Below are positions 28,256 through 37,822 of a stretch of 64,000 nt of DNA, piece after piece (positions within the stretch are counted from its first letter, which is position 1; each line of letters begins with the position of its first letter). A program made the position numbers and the translations under genes. Under the pieces are notes generated by a model. That model worked only from the letters and a program-made list of their open reading frames with translations. It was not told the origin of the DNA and ran no database searches. The stretch lies in NCBI RefSeq assembly GCF_900115685.1, contig NZ_FOXJ01000003.1:372001-436000 (forward strand), written 5' to 3'. This stretch comes from Variovorax sp. 770b2 (GTDB taxonomy: Bacteria; Pseudomonadota; Gammaproteobacteria; Burkholderiales; Burkholderiaceae_C).

Positions 28256-29484
28256 TGCGACACCTCGGCAGTGAGCGGCCGGAAGGCCAGTTGGACTTGG
28301 GTCTTCGCAAGGTCGCGCTGCAGCGTGAGCAGCTTGCGCTGCGCTTCGACCTCGGCATGCCGGGCTTCGAACAGGCCGACCAGGCTGCCCTGGTTGGACC
28401 GGTAGGCTGCCGTTGCAGCGGCCGTTCTTTGGCCGGCGGCAACGACGACACCGGCGCGATAGCGGTCGATGCGTTGCTGCAGGCGCTGTGCATCGCCGCT
28501 CAACGACCGGTATTCGGCGGTCGCGGCCCGCGTGGCTTCGGCCAGATCGGCTTCGGCCTTCTCGACCAGCGCCAGCTTGGCGGCGGTGTCGCGGTCCTGG
28601 CGTTCGCCGGGCGCGACGGGCAGCGGGATGTTCACGCCCACCGACACCATGTCGGAATAGCCGGTGCGCTGGCCGTAGGCCACCTCCCAGGTCCAGTTGG
28701 GCTTGCGGTTGGAGGCGGTGACGGCTGCCGCCTGCCCTGCCACATCGACATCGCGCTGCATCGCCGCGACCGTGGGGTGCGCGGCGACGTAGGCTTCTTC
28801 GGACGGCAGCGCGATGGCGCCCGGAGGCAGCAGCTCGTCGGGCGGCACGCCGACCCATCGCTGGAACGCGACGCCTGCGGCGCTTTGCTGCTGCAGGATG
28901 TCGGCCGTCTCGTCTTCCGAGACGCCTCTTGCACCGGCCAACGCCAACACGTCCTGGCTGCTCCCTGCGGCCGAGGACAGGCGTGCACGCGATGCCTCCA
29001 ACTCCTCGTGCGCATGGTGCGCCATGAGCGTCGCGAGCTTCAGGCTCTCGCCGATGTAGAAGGCGTCCACGTACGCGAGCGCTGTCTGCCGGCGGGTGTC
29101 GGCGGCAGCGGCTTGCACCAGCACCGCCTCGCGGCCGACCGAGGCATCGGCGGCCGCCTGCCGCACGGCACGCTTGTCGGCGGACAGCCATTCCTGGCTG
29201 ATGCCGATGCGCTTCATCGTCATCGAGTCGCGGGTTGTGTGAAAGCGATCCGGCCCCGTTGCGGGGAGGTTGTCGACGCCGATACGCAGCGTGGGATCGG
29301 GGAGCTGGGCTGCGGCTTGCGCCGCCTCCGTGGCACTCAATGCGCCGGCACGGGCGGCGCGGGTGGTTTCAGAGCGCTGAGCCGCAAGCCGAAGCGCCGC
29401 CTCGAGAGACAGGGGGGCGGCCGTCGCAAGGTACGGCAGCAACGCAACGGCCAGCGCGACCGCGCGTGGGAAGGGAATGGACAT
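28252..29484 (-). CDS. cusC: Outer-membrane efflux channel, TolC/CusC family
   Basis: 410 residues with a signal peptide (about 1-22, PFPRAVALAVALLPYLATAA). The two long OEP (TolC) repeats with heptad-like Ala/Gln/Glu-rich helices are recognisable (LEAALRLAAQRSET, AAAQLPDPTLRIGVDNLP, TLQRDLAKTQVQLAF). It would form the outer-membrane duct of the Cus pump. There is no lipobox Cys, unlike E. coli CusC. ATG 29484 is chosen over an upstream in-frame start. Lead gene of the core cusCBAF cluster; a small Cys/Met-containing gene lies just upstream. Confidence 0.9.
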   Translation of the reverse strand: MSIPFPRAVALAVALLPYLATAAPLSLEAALRLAAQRSETTRAARAGALSATEAAQAAAQLPDPTLRIGVDNLPATGPDRFHTTRDSMTMKRIGISQEWLSADKRAVRQAAADASVGREAVLVQAAAADTRRQTALAYVDAFYIGESLKLATLMAHHAHEELEASRARLSSAAGSSQDVLALAGARGVSEDETADILQQQSAAGVAFQRWVGVPPDELLPPGAIALPSEEAYVAAHPTVAAMQRDVDVAGQAAAVTASNRKPNWTWEVAYGQRTGYSDMVSVGVNIPLPVAPGERQDRDTAAKLALVEKAEADLAEATRAATAEYRSLSGDAQRLQQRIDRYRAGVVVAAGQRTAAATAAYRSNQGSLVGLFEARHAEVEAQRKLLTLQRDLAKTQVQLAFRPLTAEVSQ

Positions 29485-29560
29485 GAAAACTCCGCAGACG
29501 AACGAGGCAATCGCTGGCAAGCGGACGAGCCGCACCAGCACCGGTCAGTCGACGGAGATT

Positions 29561-29917
29561 TCAGACGCGAAGTCTGCGCGTGGCGAGAAAAACAGGGTCG
29601 GGCGGCGGATGCTGCCGCTCGAGAACAGCCTGCTGCGGAAGTGCGTGGCCTTCGGACACCAGCACCAGCGGCATGACCACCACCTGCACGATGGCAGGCA
29701 GCGAAGGGGTGGTCAATTTGACTGATTCGAAGGACAGCGACAGGTCGGCGGCATGCTGGAAGCACAGCACCGGCTGGGCCATGTCCATGCCTTCGCAGGG
29801 CGCGCCCGTCGCCATCATTTCAGCCATCGAAGCCGTGTCAGGCACGCCCGGGCAGACATAGCTTGCCAGCGCCAGCTGCGAGAACAGCATCGACAGGACC
29901 ACGAAGAACGTGGTCAT
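29561..29917 (-). CDS. Small exported Cys/Met-containing protein upstream of cusC
   Basis: 118 residues with a hydrophobic N-terminal signal (about 2-19, VVLSMLFSQLALAS). The mature part has three Cys (VCPGVPD, APCEGMD, VLCFQHAAD) and several Met in the MAEMMATGAPCEGMD stretch, plausible Cu(I) ligands, then a hydrophobic segment (LPAIVQVVVMPLVLVSEG). I do not recognise a named family. Its position 76 bp before cusC, on the same strand, suggests a copper/silver-linked role. Function inferred only from context and composition. Confidence 0.65.
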   Translation of the reverse strand: MTTFFVVLSMLFSQLALASYVCPGVPDTASMAEMMATGAPCEGMDMAQPVLCFQHAADLSLSFESVKLTTPSLPAIVQVVVMPLVLVSEGHALPQQAVLERQHPPPDPVFLATRRLRV

Positions 29918-29955
29918 GCAGCGATGAAGCGAGCGGCGATGGGTCACAGGGTGGA

Positions 29956-31308
29956 TCAGTCGCGCACCAGCGCCCGGTTCAGCCCCAGCGCCGCCAGCGT
30001 GCCGGCCGCGCCCGAGAGCAGGTAGACGCTGACGTACGCCAGCCCGAAGTGCGCCGACAGCCCCAGCGCGACCAGCGGTGCGAACGCGGCGCCGATCAGC
30101 CAAGCCAGGTCGGCCGTGAGCGCCGCGCCGGTGTAGCGGTACTTGGGCTCGAAGTTCGAGGTCACGGCACCTGCAGCCTGGCCGTACGAAAGACCCAGCA
30201 GCACGAAGCCCAGCAGGATGAACACGTCCTGCCCGAGGCGGCCGCCGTCGAGCAGCGTGGGGGCGAAACCGCTGAACACCGCGATCAGCGCGGCCAGGCC
30301 GCCCAGAGTGAAACGGCGTCCCACGCGGTCGGCGATCAGGCCCGAGGCCACGATGCCGCCGGCGCAGAACACCGCGCCGATCATCTGCACCACCAGGAAT
30401 TCGGTGATCGACTGGTCCGAGTACAGCGTGATCCACGAGAGCGGGAACACGGTGATGAGGTGGAACAGCGCATAGCTGGCGAGTGCCGCGAACGCGCCGA
30501 TCAAGAGGTTGGTGCCCTGCGAGCGGGTCAGCTCGACCACGCTGGTGGGCTGCAGCTCGCGCTCTTCGAGCAGGCGCGAATACTCTTCGGTGGCCACCAG
30601 GCGCAGGCGCGCAAAGAGCGCCACCACGTTGATCGCGAAGGCCACGTAGAAGGTGTAGCGCCAGCCCCAGTCGAGGAAGTCCTTGATCGACAGGCTCGCG
30701 TAGAGAAACGCGAACAGCGCGCTGGCAATGAAGAAACCGATGGGCGCGCCCAGCTGGCCCAGCATGGCGTACCAGCCGCGGCGGTTGGGCGGTGCGTTCA
30801 GCGCCAGCAGCGAAGGCAGGCCGTCCCAAGAGCCGCCGAGCGCCAGGCCCTGGCAGAAGCGGAACACCGACAGCAGCACGATCGCCGTGAACCCGATGCT
30901 CTCGTAGCCCGGCAGGAAGGCGATGCCGGCCGTGGAGGTGCCCAGCAGGAACAGCGCGATCGTCAGCTTGGTTTCGCGCCCGAATCGTCGCTGGATCGCC
31001 ATCGAGATGACAGTTCCGAACGGCCGTGCGATGAAGGCGAAAGAGAAGACCACGAACGCGTAAAGGATTCCCTCCAGACGCTGCTCGAACGGGAAGAATA
31101 CGTATGGGAACACCAGCACCGAAGCGATGCCGTAGACGAAGAAGTCGAAATATTCGGAGGCTCGGCCGATGATCACGCCGACCGCGATCTCGCCCGGGGC
31201 GATGTGCGAGTGATCGGCGTCGCCACTCTGGCTCAGGCTGGCGCCGTTTCCGGACGTGTTCGGCACAGGCTGTGCGCCTTGCGGACTGATGCTGGACGTC
31301 GTCGTCAT
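29956..31308 (-). CDS. MFS permease, metabolite:H+ symporter (MHS) type
   Basis: 450 residues with twelve membrane helices. The MHS-family pattern is clear: RASEYFDFFVYGIASVLVFP in helix 1 and RPFGTVISMAIQRRFGRET in the helix 2-3 loop, where the second half matches the MFS signature; helix 7-8 repeats it (GLIADRVGRR). Substrates in the family are organic acids, osmolytes or aromatic acids, and none can be named here. ATG 31308. Divergent from cyoABCD across a 182-bp gap. It ends 38 bp before the small gene ahead of cusC, so read-through into the cus operon is possible. Confidence 0.85.
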   Translation of the reverse strand: MTTTSSISPQGAQPVPNTSGNGASLSQSGDADHSHIAPGEIAVGVIIGRASEYFDFFVYGIASVLVFPYVFFPFEQRLEGILYAFVVFSFAFIARPFGTVISMAIQRRFGRETKLTIALFLLGTSTAGIAFLPGYESIGFTAIVLLSVFRFCQGLALGGSWDGLPSLLALNAPPNRRGWYAMLGQLGAPIGFFIASALFAFLYASLSIKDFLDWGWRYTFYVAFAINVVALFARLRLVATEEYSRLLEERELQPTSVVELTRSQGTNLLIGAFAALASYALFHLITVFPLSWITLYSDQSITEFLVVQMIGAVFCAGGIVASGLIADRVGRRFTLGGLAALIAVFSGFAPTLLDGGRLGQDVFILLGFVLLGLSYGQAAGAVTSNFEPKYRYTGAALTADLAWLIGAAFAPLVALGLSAHFGLAYVSVYLLSGAAGTLAALGLNRALVRD

Positions 31309-31490
31309 TGCGTTTTGTAATTCGGGTGTCACCGGCAGTGACAAAGGTAGACCATTGAACAGAGGCTCCAAGCGTCTCACCGAACGGGGATTCCCGCCAT
31401 AGGACAAAACGTCCAATAGGCGGCGGGAACCTTTGGTCGTAGATTGTGGAGTCTTTGCGCAGCCCACGCACCTCTTTCTTTCTCTTCGGC

Positions 31491-32516
31491 ATGCCCACCC
31501 TCCACTCCCTTCGCCGATGGCTCGTCTTGCTCCCCCTCGCCTTGCTGGCGGGCTGCAACACGGTGCTCATGAACCCCTCCGGCGACATCGCCAACCAGCA
31601 GGGACGCCTGATCGTCGTCTCCACGGTGCTGATGCTGATCATCATCATCCCGGTGATCGCGCTGACCATCTTCTTCGCCTGGCGCTACCGCCAGTCGAAC
31701 AAGGAGGCCACCTACAGCCCCGACTGGGACCACTCCACCCAGCTCGAACTCGCGATCTGGGCCGCGCCGCTCTTGATCATCATTGCGCTGGGCGCGATCA
31801 CCTGGATCAGCACCCACACGCTGGACCCGTACCGGCCCCTCAGCCGCCTGGACGCCAAGCGCCAGATCTCGCCCGAGACCAAGCCGCTGGTGGTCGAAGT
31901 GGTGGCGCTCGACTGGAAGTGGCTCTTCATCTACCCCGAGCAGGGCATCGCCACGGTGAATGAACTGGCCGCCCCGGTGGACGTGCCGATCAGCTTCAAG
32001 ATCACCGCCTCCTCGGTGATGAACTCCTTCTTCATCCCCGCGCTGGCCGGCCAGATCTACGCCATGCCGGGCATGGAAACCAAGCTGCATGCGGTGATCA
32101 ACAAGCCGGGCGAGTTCGAAGGTTTCTCGGCCAACTACAGCGGCGCGGGCTTCTCGGGCATGCGCTTCAAGTTCCACGGCCTTGACAAGGACGACTTCGA
32201 CAAGTGGGTCGAGAAGGCCAAGACCTCCAAGGAGGGCGAGCTCACCCGCGAGGGCTACATGAAGCTGGAAGTGCCCAGCGAGCGCGAGCCCGTGCGCCAC
32301 TACGCCACCGTCGATGCGGACCTGTACAACGCCATCCTCAACCGCTGCGTCGACCGCAACAAGATGTGCATGAGCCAGATGATGGCCATCGACGCGGACG
32401 GCGGCATGGGCAAGCCCGGCGCCTTCAATGTCGCCACCCTGCAGAGCTGGCAACCCGACACCCTCAACTCGCCCAAGCGTAGATACGTCACGGCGATGTG
32501 CACCACCGAAGAATGA
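31491..32516 (+). CDS. cyoA: Cytochrome bo(3) ubiquinol oxidase subunit II
   Basis: 341 residues as a lipoprotein: signal peptide ending LLAGC with the lipobox cysteine (Cys20), two membrane helices (about 40-60 and 80-105), then a cupredoxin domain. The Cu(A) ligands of cytochrome c oxidase subunit II are absent (the region reads EFEGFSANYSGAGFSGM), as expected for a quinol oxidase. ATG 31491 is chosen because it gives a proper signal peptide; GTG 31446 is an alternative. First gene of cyoABCD-surf1-regBA. Confidence 0.94.
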   Translation: MPTLHSLRRWLVLLPLALLAGCNTVLMNPSGDIANQQGRLIVVSTVLMLIIIIPVIALTIFFAWRYRQSNKEATYSPDWDHSTQLELAIWAAPLLIIIALGAITWISTHTLDPYRPLSRLDAKRQISPETKPLVVEVVALDWKWLFIYPEQGIATVNELAAPVDVPISFKITASSVMNSFFIPALAGQIYAMPGMETKLHAVINKPGEFEGFSANYSGAGFSGMRFKFHGLDKDDFDKWVEKAKTSKEGELTREGYMKLEVPSEREPVRHYATVDADLYNAILNRCVDRNKMCMSQMMAIDADGGMGKPGAFNVATLQSWQPDTLNSPKRRYVTAMCTTEE

Positions 32517-34525
32517 CGATGCTTGCGAACCTTGACCTGACGAAGCTCGTCTTCGGCCGCCTCACCTGGGAGGCGATTCCCTACCACGAGCCCATCCTGC
32601 TCGTGACCTTCATCGCCGTCGTGCTCGGCGGCATCGCCCTCCTGGGCGCGATCACCTACTTCAAGGTGTGGGGCACGCTGTGGCGCGACTGGATCACCAG
32701 CATCGACCACAAGAAGATCGGCATCATGTACATCATCCTGGGGCTGGTGATGCTGCTGCGCGGCTTCTCCGACGCCATCATGATGCGGGCCCAGCAGGCC
32801 TTCGCCTTCGGCGACAACGCGGGCTTCTTGCCGCCGCACCACTACGACCAGGTCTTCACCGCGCACGGCGTGATCATGATCTTCTTCGTGGCGATGCCGC
32901 TGGTCACGGGCCTCATGAACTTCGTGGTGCCGCTGCAGATCGGCGCACGCGACGTGGCCTTCCCGTTCCTGAACAACTTCAGCTTCTGGATGACCACCTT
33001 CGGCGCGGGCCTGGTGATGGCGTCGCTGTTCGTGGGCGAGTTCGCCAAGACCGGCTGGCTGGCGTATCCGCCGCTGTCGGGCATTCTCTTCAGCCCCGAC
33101 GTGGGGGTGGACTACTACATCTGGTCGTTGCAGATAGCGGGGGTGGGCACATTGCTCTCCGGCGTCAACCTGCTGGCCACCATCGTGAAGATGCGCGCGC
33201 CCGGCATGACGATGATGAAGATGCCTGTCTTCACCTGGACGGCTCTGTGCACCAACGTGCTGATCGTCGCCGCCTTCCCGGTGCTGACCGCCGTGCTGGC
33301 TCTCCTGTCGCTGGACCGCTACGTCGGCACCAACTTCTTCACGAACGACCTGGGCGGCAACGCCATGATGTACGTGAACCTGATCTGGATCTGGGGCCAC
33401 CCCGAGGTGTACATCCTGATCCTGCCGGCCTTCGGCATCTTCTCGGAAGTGGTCTCCACCTTCTCGGGCAAGCGCCTGTTCGGCTACGCCTCGATGGTGT
33501 ACGCCACCGTCGTGATCACCATCCTGTCGTACCTGGTGTGGCTGCATCACTTCTTCACCATGGGCTCGGGTGCCAGCGTGAATTCGTTCTTCGGCATCAC
33601 GACGATGATCATCTCGATCCCCACGGGCGCGAAGATCTTCAACTGGCTCTTCACCATGTACCGCGGCCGCATCCGCTACGAGCTGCCGATGATGTGGACC
33701 ATCGGCTTCATGATCACCTTCGTGATCGGCGGCATGACCGGCGTGCTGCTGGCCGTTCCCCCGGCCGACTTCGTGCTGCACAACAGCCTGTTCCTCATCG
33801 CCCACTTCCACAACGTGATCATCGGCGGCGTGCTGTTCGGCATGCTGGCGGGCATCACCTACTGGTACCCGAAGGCCTTCGGCTACAAGCTGGATCCGTT
33901 CTGGGGCAAGTGCTCGTTCTGGTTCTGGATCGTCGGCTTCTGGTTCGCCTTCATGCCGCTGTACATCCTGGGCCTGATGGGCGTCACGCGCCGCATGAGC
34001 CACTTCCAGGACATGTCGCTGCAGATCTGGTTCCAGATCGCCGCCTTCGGCGCCGTGCTGATCGCGCTGGGCATCGCCTCCTTCATCATCCAGCTGGTGG
34101 TGAGCTACATCCGCCGCGAGTCGCTGCGCGACACCACGGGCGACCCGTGGAACGGCCGCACGCTGGAGTGGTCGACCTCCTCGCCGCCGCCGGCCTACAA
34201 CTTCGCGTTCACGCCGCGCATCCATGACAACGACGCCTGGACCGACATGAAAAAGCGTGGCTACGAGCGGCCGCTGGACGGTTTCACGCCGATCCACATG
34301 CCCAAGAACACCGCGGCCGGCTTCATCATCGCGGCACTGGCCGCCACCTGCGGCTTCGCAATGATCTGGCAGATGTGGCTGGTGGCAGGCGTGGGCTTCG
34401 TTGCCATGCTGGCCGCCGTGATCATCCACACCTTCAACTACAAGCGCGACTACCACATCCCCGCGGAAGAAGTCGTTCGCACCGAAGGCGATCGCACCCG
34501 CCTCCTGGCAGCAGCCCATGTCTGA
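32513..34525 (+). CDS. cyoB: Cytochrome bo(3) ubiquinol oxidase subunit I
   Basis: About 670 residues. It carries the haem/Cu(B) ligands of heme-copper oxidases: TAHGVIMIF (low-spin haem His), WGHPEVYILILP (Cu(B) His with the cross-linked Tyr), VWLHHFFTMG (Cu(B) His pair) and LFLIAHFHNVIIGG (haem His pair). Overall it follows E. coli CyoB closely (SIDHKKIGIMYI ... LRGFSDAIMMR). It reduces O2 with ubiquinol and pumps protons. ATG 32513 overlaps the cyoA stop as ATGA; ATG 32519 is an alternative. Confidence 0.97.
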   Translation: MTMLANLDLTKLVFGRLTWEAIPYHEPILLVTFIAVVLGGIALLGAITYFKVWGTLWRDWITSIDHKKIGIMYIILGLVMLLRGFSDAIMMRAQQAFAFGDNAGFLPPHHYDQVFTAHGVIMIFFVAMPLVTGLMNFVVPLQIGARDVAFPFLNNFSFWMTTFGAGLVMASLFVGEFAKTGWLAYPPLSGILFSPDVGVDYYIWSLQIAGVGTLLSGVNLLATIVKMRAPGMTMMKMPVFTWTALCTNVLIVAAFPVLTAVLALLSLDRYVGTNFFTNDLGGNAMMYVNLIWIWGHPEVYILILPAFGIFSEVVSTFSGKRLFGYASMVYATVVITILSYLVWLHHFFTMGSGASVNSFFGITTMIISIPTGAKIFNWLFTMYRGRIRYELPMMWTIGFMITFVIGGMTGVLLAVPPADFVLHNSLFLIAHFHNVIIGGVLFGMLAGITYWYPKAFGYKLDPFWGKCSFWFWIVGFWFAFMPLYILGLMGVTRRMSHFQDMSLQIWFQIAAFGAVLIALGIASFIIQLVVSYIRRESLRDTTGDPWNGRTLEWSTSSPPPAYNFAFTPRIHDNDAWTDMKKRGYERPLDGFTPIHMPKNTAAGFIIAALAATCGFAMIWQMWLVAGVGFVAMLAAVIIHTFNYKRDYHIPAEEVVRTEGDRTRLLAAAHV

Positions 34526-35189
34526 TACCACCGCTCTCCACGCCCCCGCGGGCGCCCAAGTCCACGCCCACAGCGATGCCACGGGCAAGCCGCCCGTGTT
34601 CGAGCTGTTCCACGTCGGCAACGACCACCATCCCGAGAACGGCACGCTGCTGGGCTTCTGGCTCTACCTGATGAGCGACTGCCTCATCTTCGCGTGCCTG
34701 TTCGCGGTGTACGGCGTGCTGGGCCGCAGCTACGCGGCCGGCCCTTCGGGCGCCGACCTGTTCGACCTGCCGCTGGTGGCGATCAACACCTCGCTGCTGC
34801 TGTTCTCGTCGATCACCTACGGTTTCGCCGTGCTCGAGATGCAGAAAAAGCGCATGGGCGGCGTGCTGGTCTGGCTGGCCATCACCGGCCTGCTGGGCGC
34901 CGGCTTCATCGGCCTGGAACTCTACGAATTCGCGCACCTGATCCACGAGGGCGCGGGCCCGCAGCGCAGCGCCTTCCTGTCGTCGTTCTTCGCGCTGGTG
35001 GGCACCCACGGCCTGCACGTGAGCTTCGGCATCATCTGGCTCATCGTCTTGATGATCCAGTTGCCCAAGCACGGCTTCACCGCCGCGAACCGCCGCCGCC
35101 TGATGTGCCTGTCGATGTTCTGGCACTTCCTGGACGTCGTGTGGATCGGCGTCTTCACCTTTGTCTACCTGATGGGATCGATGGCATGA
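34518..35189 (+). CDS. cyoC: Cytochrome bo(3) ubiquinol oxidase subunit III
   Basis: 223 residues with five membrane helices, beginning after a polar N terminus; GFWLYLMSDCLIFACLFAVY and HGLHVSFGIIWLIVLMIQ are the family blocks. It stabilises the core oxidase. The start overlaps the cyoB stop by 8 bp and the stop overlaps the cyoD start as ATGA, so the four oxidase genes are translationally coupled. Confidence 0.95.
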   Translation: MSDTTALHAPAGAQVHAHSDATGKPPVFELFHVGNDHHPENGTLLGFWLYLMSDCLIFACLFAVYGVLGRSYAAGPSGADLFDLPLVAINTSLLLFSSITYGFAVLEMQKKRMGGVLVWLAITGLLGAGFIGLELYEFAHLIHEGAGPQRSAFLSSFFALVGTHGLHVSFGIIWLIVLMIQLPKHGFTAANRRRLMCLSMFWHFLDVVWIGVFTFVYLMGSMA

Positions 35190-35596
35190 ACACCCACATC
35201 GACACCGCCGCGCACGGCCATGGCGCACACGATGGGCACGACGACCATCACGACGATGGCCCCGCAAGCCACAGCACCTTCAAGGGCTACCTGACCGGCT
35301 TCGTGCTGGCCGTGATCCTCACGGCGATTCCGTTCTGGCTCGTCATGGGCAAGGTGATCCCCAGCGCGAACACCACCTCGCTGGTCATCCTGGGCTTCGC
35401 GGCCGTGCAGATCGTGGTCCACATGATCTATTTCCTGCACATGGACGCCAAGTCCGAGAGCGGCTGGAACATGCTGGCACTGATCTTCACGATCGTGCTC
35501 GTGGTCATCACGCTGGCCGGCTCGCTCTGGGTCATGTATCACATGAACACCAACATGATGCCGATGTCGGTGCACGACATGAAGAACATGCCTTGA
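35186..35596 (+). CDS. cyoD: Cytochrome bo(3) ubiquinol oxidase subunit IV
   Basis: 136 residues with three membrane helices of the CyoD family (FVLAVILTAIPFWLVM, VQIVVHMIYFLHM, LIFTIVLVVITLAGSLWVMYHM). The N-terminal 30 residues are unusually rich in His and Asp (HGHGAHDGHDDHHDDG), a cytosol-side or metal-binding-looking tail, and the C terminus is Met-rich (MNTNMMPMSVHDMKNM). The stop overlaps the surf1 start as TTGA. Confidence 0.94.
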   Translation: MNTHIDTAAHGHGAHDGHDDHHDDGPASHSTFKGYLTGFVLAVILTAIPFWLVMGKVIPSANTTSLVILGFAAVQIVVHMIYFLHMDAKSESGWNMLALIFTIVLVVITLAGSLWVMYHMNTNMMPMSVHDMKNMP

Positions 35597-36447
35597 CGCC
35601 CCCCGCGCCAGACCACCCCAGCCACAACCCACCGTCCGGCCGCCCGCGCTCCGCGGCCGCCCGGGTGGCACTGGCGGTCTGCGCGGCGCTGGCCTTTGCC
35701 GGCTTCTTCGCGCTGGGCACCTGGCAGGTCGAGCGCAGGGCCTGGAAGCTCGATCTCATCGCCCGCGTCGACCAACGCGTGCACGCCCCGGCCGCCCAGC
35801 CCCCCGCGCGCGCCGACTGGCCGCAAGTGAACGCGGCCGACGACGAATACCGCCATGTGCGCCTCGCCGGCACCTTCCTCAATGACAAGGAAACCCTGAC
35901 CCAGGCCAGCACCCGCCTGGGCGCCGGCTTCTGGGTGCTGACGCCGCTGCGCGCGGCCGACGGCACCGTCGTGCTGGTCAACCGGGGCTTCGTGCCACCC
36001 GAAGCACGCGAACGCACGAGCCGCGCGGCCACCGAGGCGAAGGGCGAGGTCACCGTCGCCGGCCTCCTGCGCATCACCGAGCCCAAGGGCGGGTTTCTCC
36101 GCAAGAACGACCCCGCCGCAGACCGCTGGTTCTCGCGCGACGTGCAGGCCATCGCGGCCGCACGCGGGCTGGACAACGCAGCGCCCTACTTCGTCGATGC
36201 CGAGGCCGATCCGTCGCTCTCCCCCGAAACAGCCGGCTACCCCGTGCGCGGCCTCACCGTCATCGCCTTTCCCAACAGCCACCTTGTCTACGCCCTCACC
36301 TGGTATGGCCTCGCGCTGATGGTGCTGGGCGGCGCGTGGTTCGTCTGGCGCGACGGGCGCGGGCGCGCCCGGAGGGCTCCTGGCGGCAGCGGCGAAAATG
36401 CGGCCCATGCCGACCCCCTCCCCCGCCCCGATGCGCATCGCGACTGA
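35593..36447 (+). CDS. SURF1-family cytochrome oxidase assembly protein
   Basis: 284 residues with the SURF1 layout: an N-terminal helix (about 25-45, ALAFAGFFALGTWQVERR), a large loop domain with EYRHVRLAGTF and VLVNRGFVPPEARE, and a C-terminal membrane helix (HLVYALTWYGLALMVLGGAWFVW). It inserts haem into the oxidase, here presumably the quinol oxidase of the same operon. The start is TTG at 35593, overlapping the cyoD stop; no ATG or GTG is near. A cyoE (haem O synthase) gene is not seen in this operon. Confidence 0.9.
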   Translation: MTPPAPDHPSHNPPSGRPRSAAARVALAVCAALAFAGFFALGTWQVERRAWKLDLIARVDQRVHAPAAQPPARADWPQVNAADDEYRHVRLAGTFLNDKETLTQASTRLGAGFWVLTPLRAADGTVVLVNRGFVPPEARERTSRAATEAKGEVTVAGLLRITEPKGGFLRKNDPAADRWFSRDVQAIAAARGLDNAAPYFVDAEADPSLSPETAGYPVRGLTVIAFPNSHLVYALTWYGLALMVLGGAWFVWRDGRGRARRAPGGSGENAAHADPLPRPDAHRD

Positions 36448-37822
36448 AGCCGTGGCCGCGGTCGCGGGCGCGCTGCATGCGCCCCGCGCCGGCGTGGCGA
36501 GCCTGGACAACGCCACCGGCCACAAGAACATGCAGCAGCTGATCCAGCTGCGCTGGTTCGCGGTGGTCGGGCAGGTGGCCACCATCCTGGTGGTGCACTA
36601 CGGCTTCGGCATCCGGCTGCCGCTGGACAACATGCTGCAGGTGCTCACCTGCCTGGCGCTCTTCAACATGGTGAGCCTGCTGCGCTCGCGCACCCACCGC
36701 CGGGTGACCAACGGCGAGCTGTTCCTGGCGCTCCTGGTCGATGTGGCGACGCTCACGGCCCAGCTCTACCTGAGCGGCGGCGCGACCAACCCGTTCGTCT
36801 TTCTCTACCTGCTGCAGGTGATCCTGGGCGCGGTGCTGCTGAAGGCCTGGTCGACCTGGACCATCGTGGTCATCACCAGCCTGTGCTTCGCGGGGCTGGC
36901 CCTCTTCTCGCGCCCGCTCGCGCTGCCGCTGGACCACGACCGGGGCCTCTGGAGCCCGTACATCCAGGGCATGCTGGTGTGCTTCGCGCTCAATGCGGCG
37001 CTGCTGGTGATCTTCATCACCCGCATCAGCGGCAACCTGCGCGCGCGCGATGCGCGGCTGGCCGACCTGCGCCAGCGCGCCTCGGAAGAAGAACACATCG
37101 TGCGCATGGGCCTGCTCGCTTCGGGCGCGGCGCATGAGCTGGGCACGCCGCTCGCCACGCTGGCGGTGATCCTGGGCGACTGGCGCCGGCTGCCGCACTT
37201 CAGCTCCGACCCCGAACTGCTGACCGAAGTGGCCGAGATGGAACTGCAGATCCAGCGCTGCAAGAGCATCGTGAGCGGCATCCTCCTGTCGGCCGGCGAG
37301 GCGCGCGGCGAGTCGTCCGAAGAAACCACGGTGAGCACCTTCCTGGACGACCTCGTGGAGGAATGGCGCGCCACGCGGCCGGTGGAAGAGTTCGACTACG
37401 ACAACCGCTTCGGCCAGGACCTGCCCATGGTCTCCGATTCGGCCTTGAAGCAGATGATCTGCAACGTGCTGGACAACGCCCTGGAGGCGTCGCCGCACTG
37501 GCTGCGCCTGGAAGCGTCGCACGATGCCGACGCGCTGACGATCACGGTCACCGATGCCGGCCCCGGCTTCCTGCCGGCGATCCTCAAGGAGTTCGGCAAG
37601 CCCTACCAGTCGAGCAAGGGCCGGCCCGGTGGCGGGCTCGGGCTGTTCCTGGTCGCCAACGTGGCGCGCACCCTGGGCGGGCGCGTCGCGGCGCGCAACC
37701 GGCCCGAGGGCGGTGCCATCGTGACCGTCACGCTGCCGCTCGCGGCCGTCGTGCTGGAAGAAGAGGAAGCCGACGACGAAACGGTCGCGCCAACCGGGCC
37801 CATCGCCCACACCAAGCCATGA
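36398..37822 (+). CDS. regB: RegB/PrrB/ActS-type redox-sensing histidine kinase
   Basis: 474 residues. Six membrane helices lie between about 50 and 210, with the ubiquinone-binding motif GGATNPF at 127-133 in a periplasmic loop. The H-box is AAHELGTP with His246. Cys288 in MELQIQRCKSIV matches the redox-active cysteine of RegB. ATPase boxes are NVLDNALEAS and GGGLGLFL. It should sense the quinone pool or redox state and phosphorylate RegA. ATG 36398 overlaps the surf1 end by 50 bp; ATG 36431 is an alternative. The stop overlaps the regA start (ATGA). Confidence 0.9.
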   Translation: MRPMPTPSPAPMRIATEAVAAVAGALHAPRAGVASLDNATGHKNMQQLIQLRWFAVVGQVATILVVHYGFGIRLPLDNMLQVLTCLALFNMVSLLRSRTHRRVTNGELFLALLVDVATLTAQLYLSGGATNPFVFLYLLQVILGAVLLKAWSTWTIVVITSLCFAGLALFSRPLALPLDHDRGLWSPYIQGMLVCFALNAALLVIFITRISGNLRARDARLADLRQRASEEEHIVRMGLLASGAAHELGTPLATLAVILGDWRRLPHFSSDPELLTEVAEMELQIQRCKSIVSGILLSAGEARGESSEETTVSTFLDDLVEEWRATRPVEEFDYDNRFGQDLPMVSDSALKQMICNVLDNALEASPHWLRLEASHDADALTITVTDAGPGFLPAILKEFGKPYQSSKGRPGGGLGLFLVANVARTLGGRVAARNRPEGGAIVTVTLPLAAVVLEEEEADDETVAPTGPIAHTKP

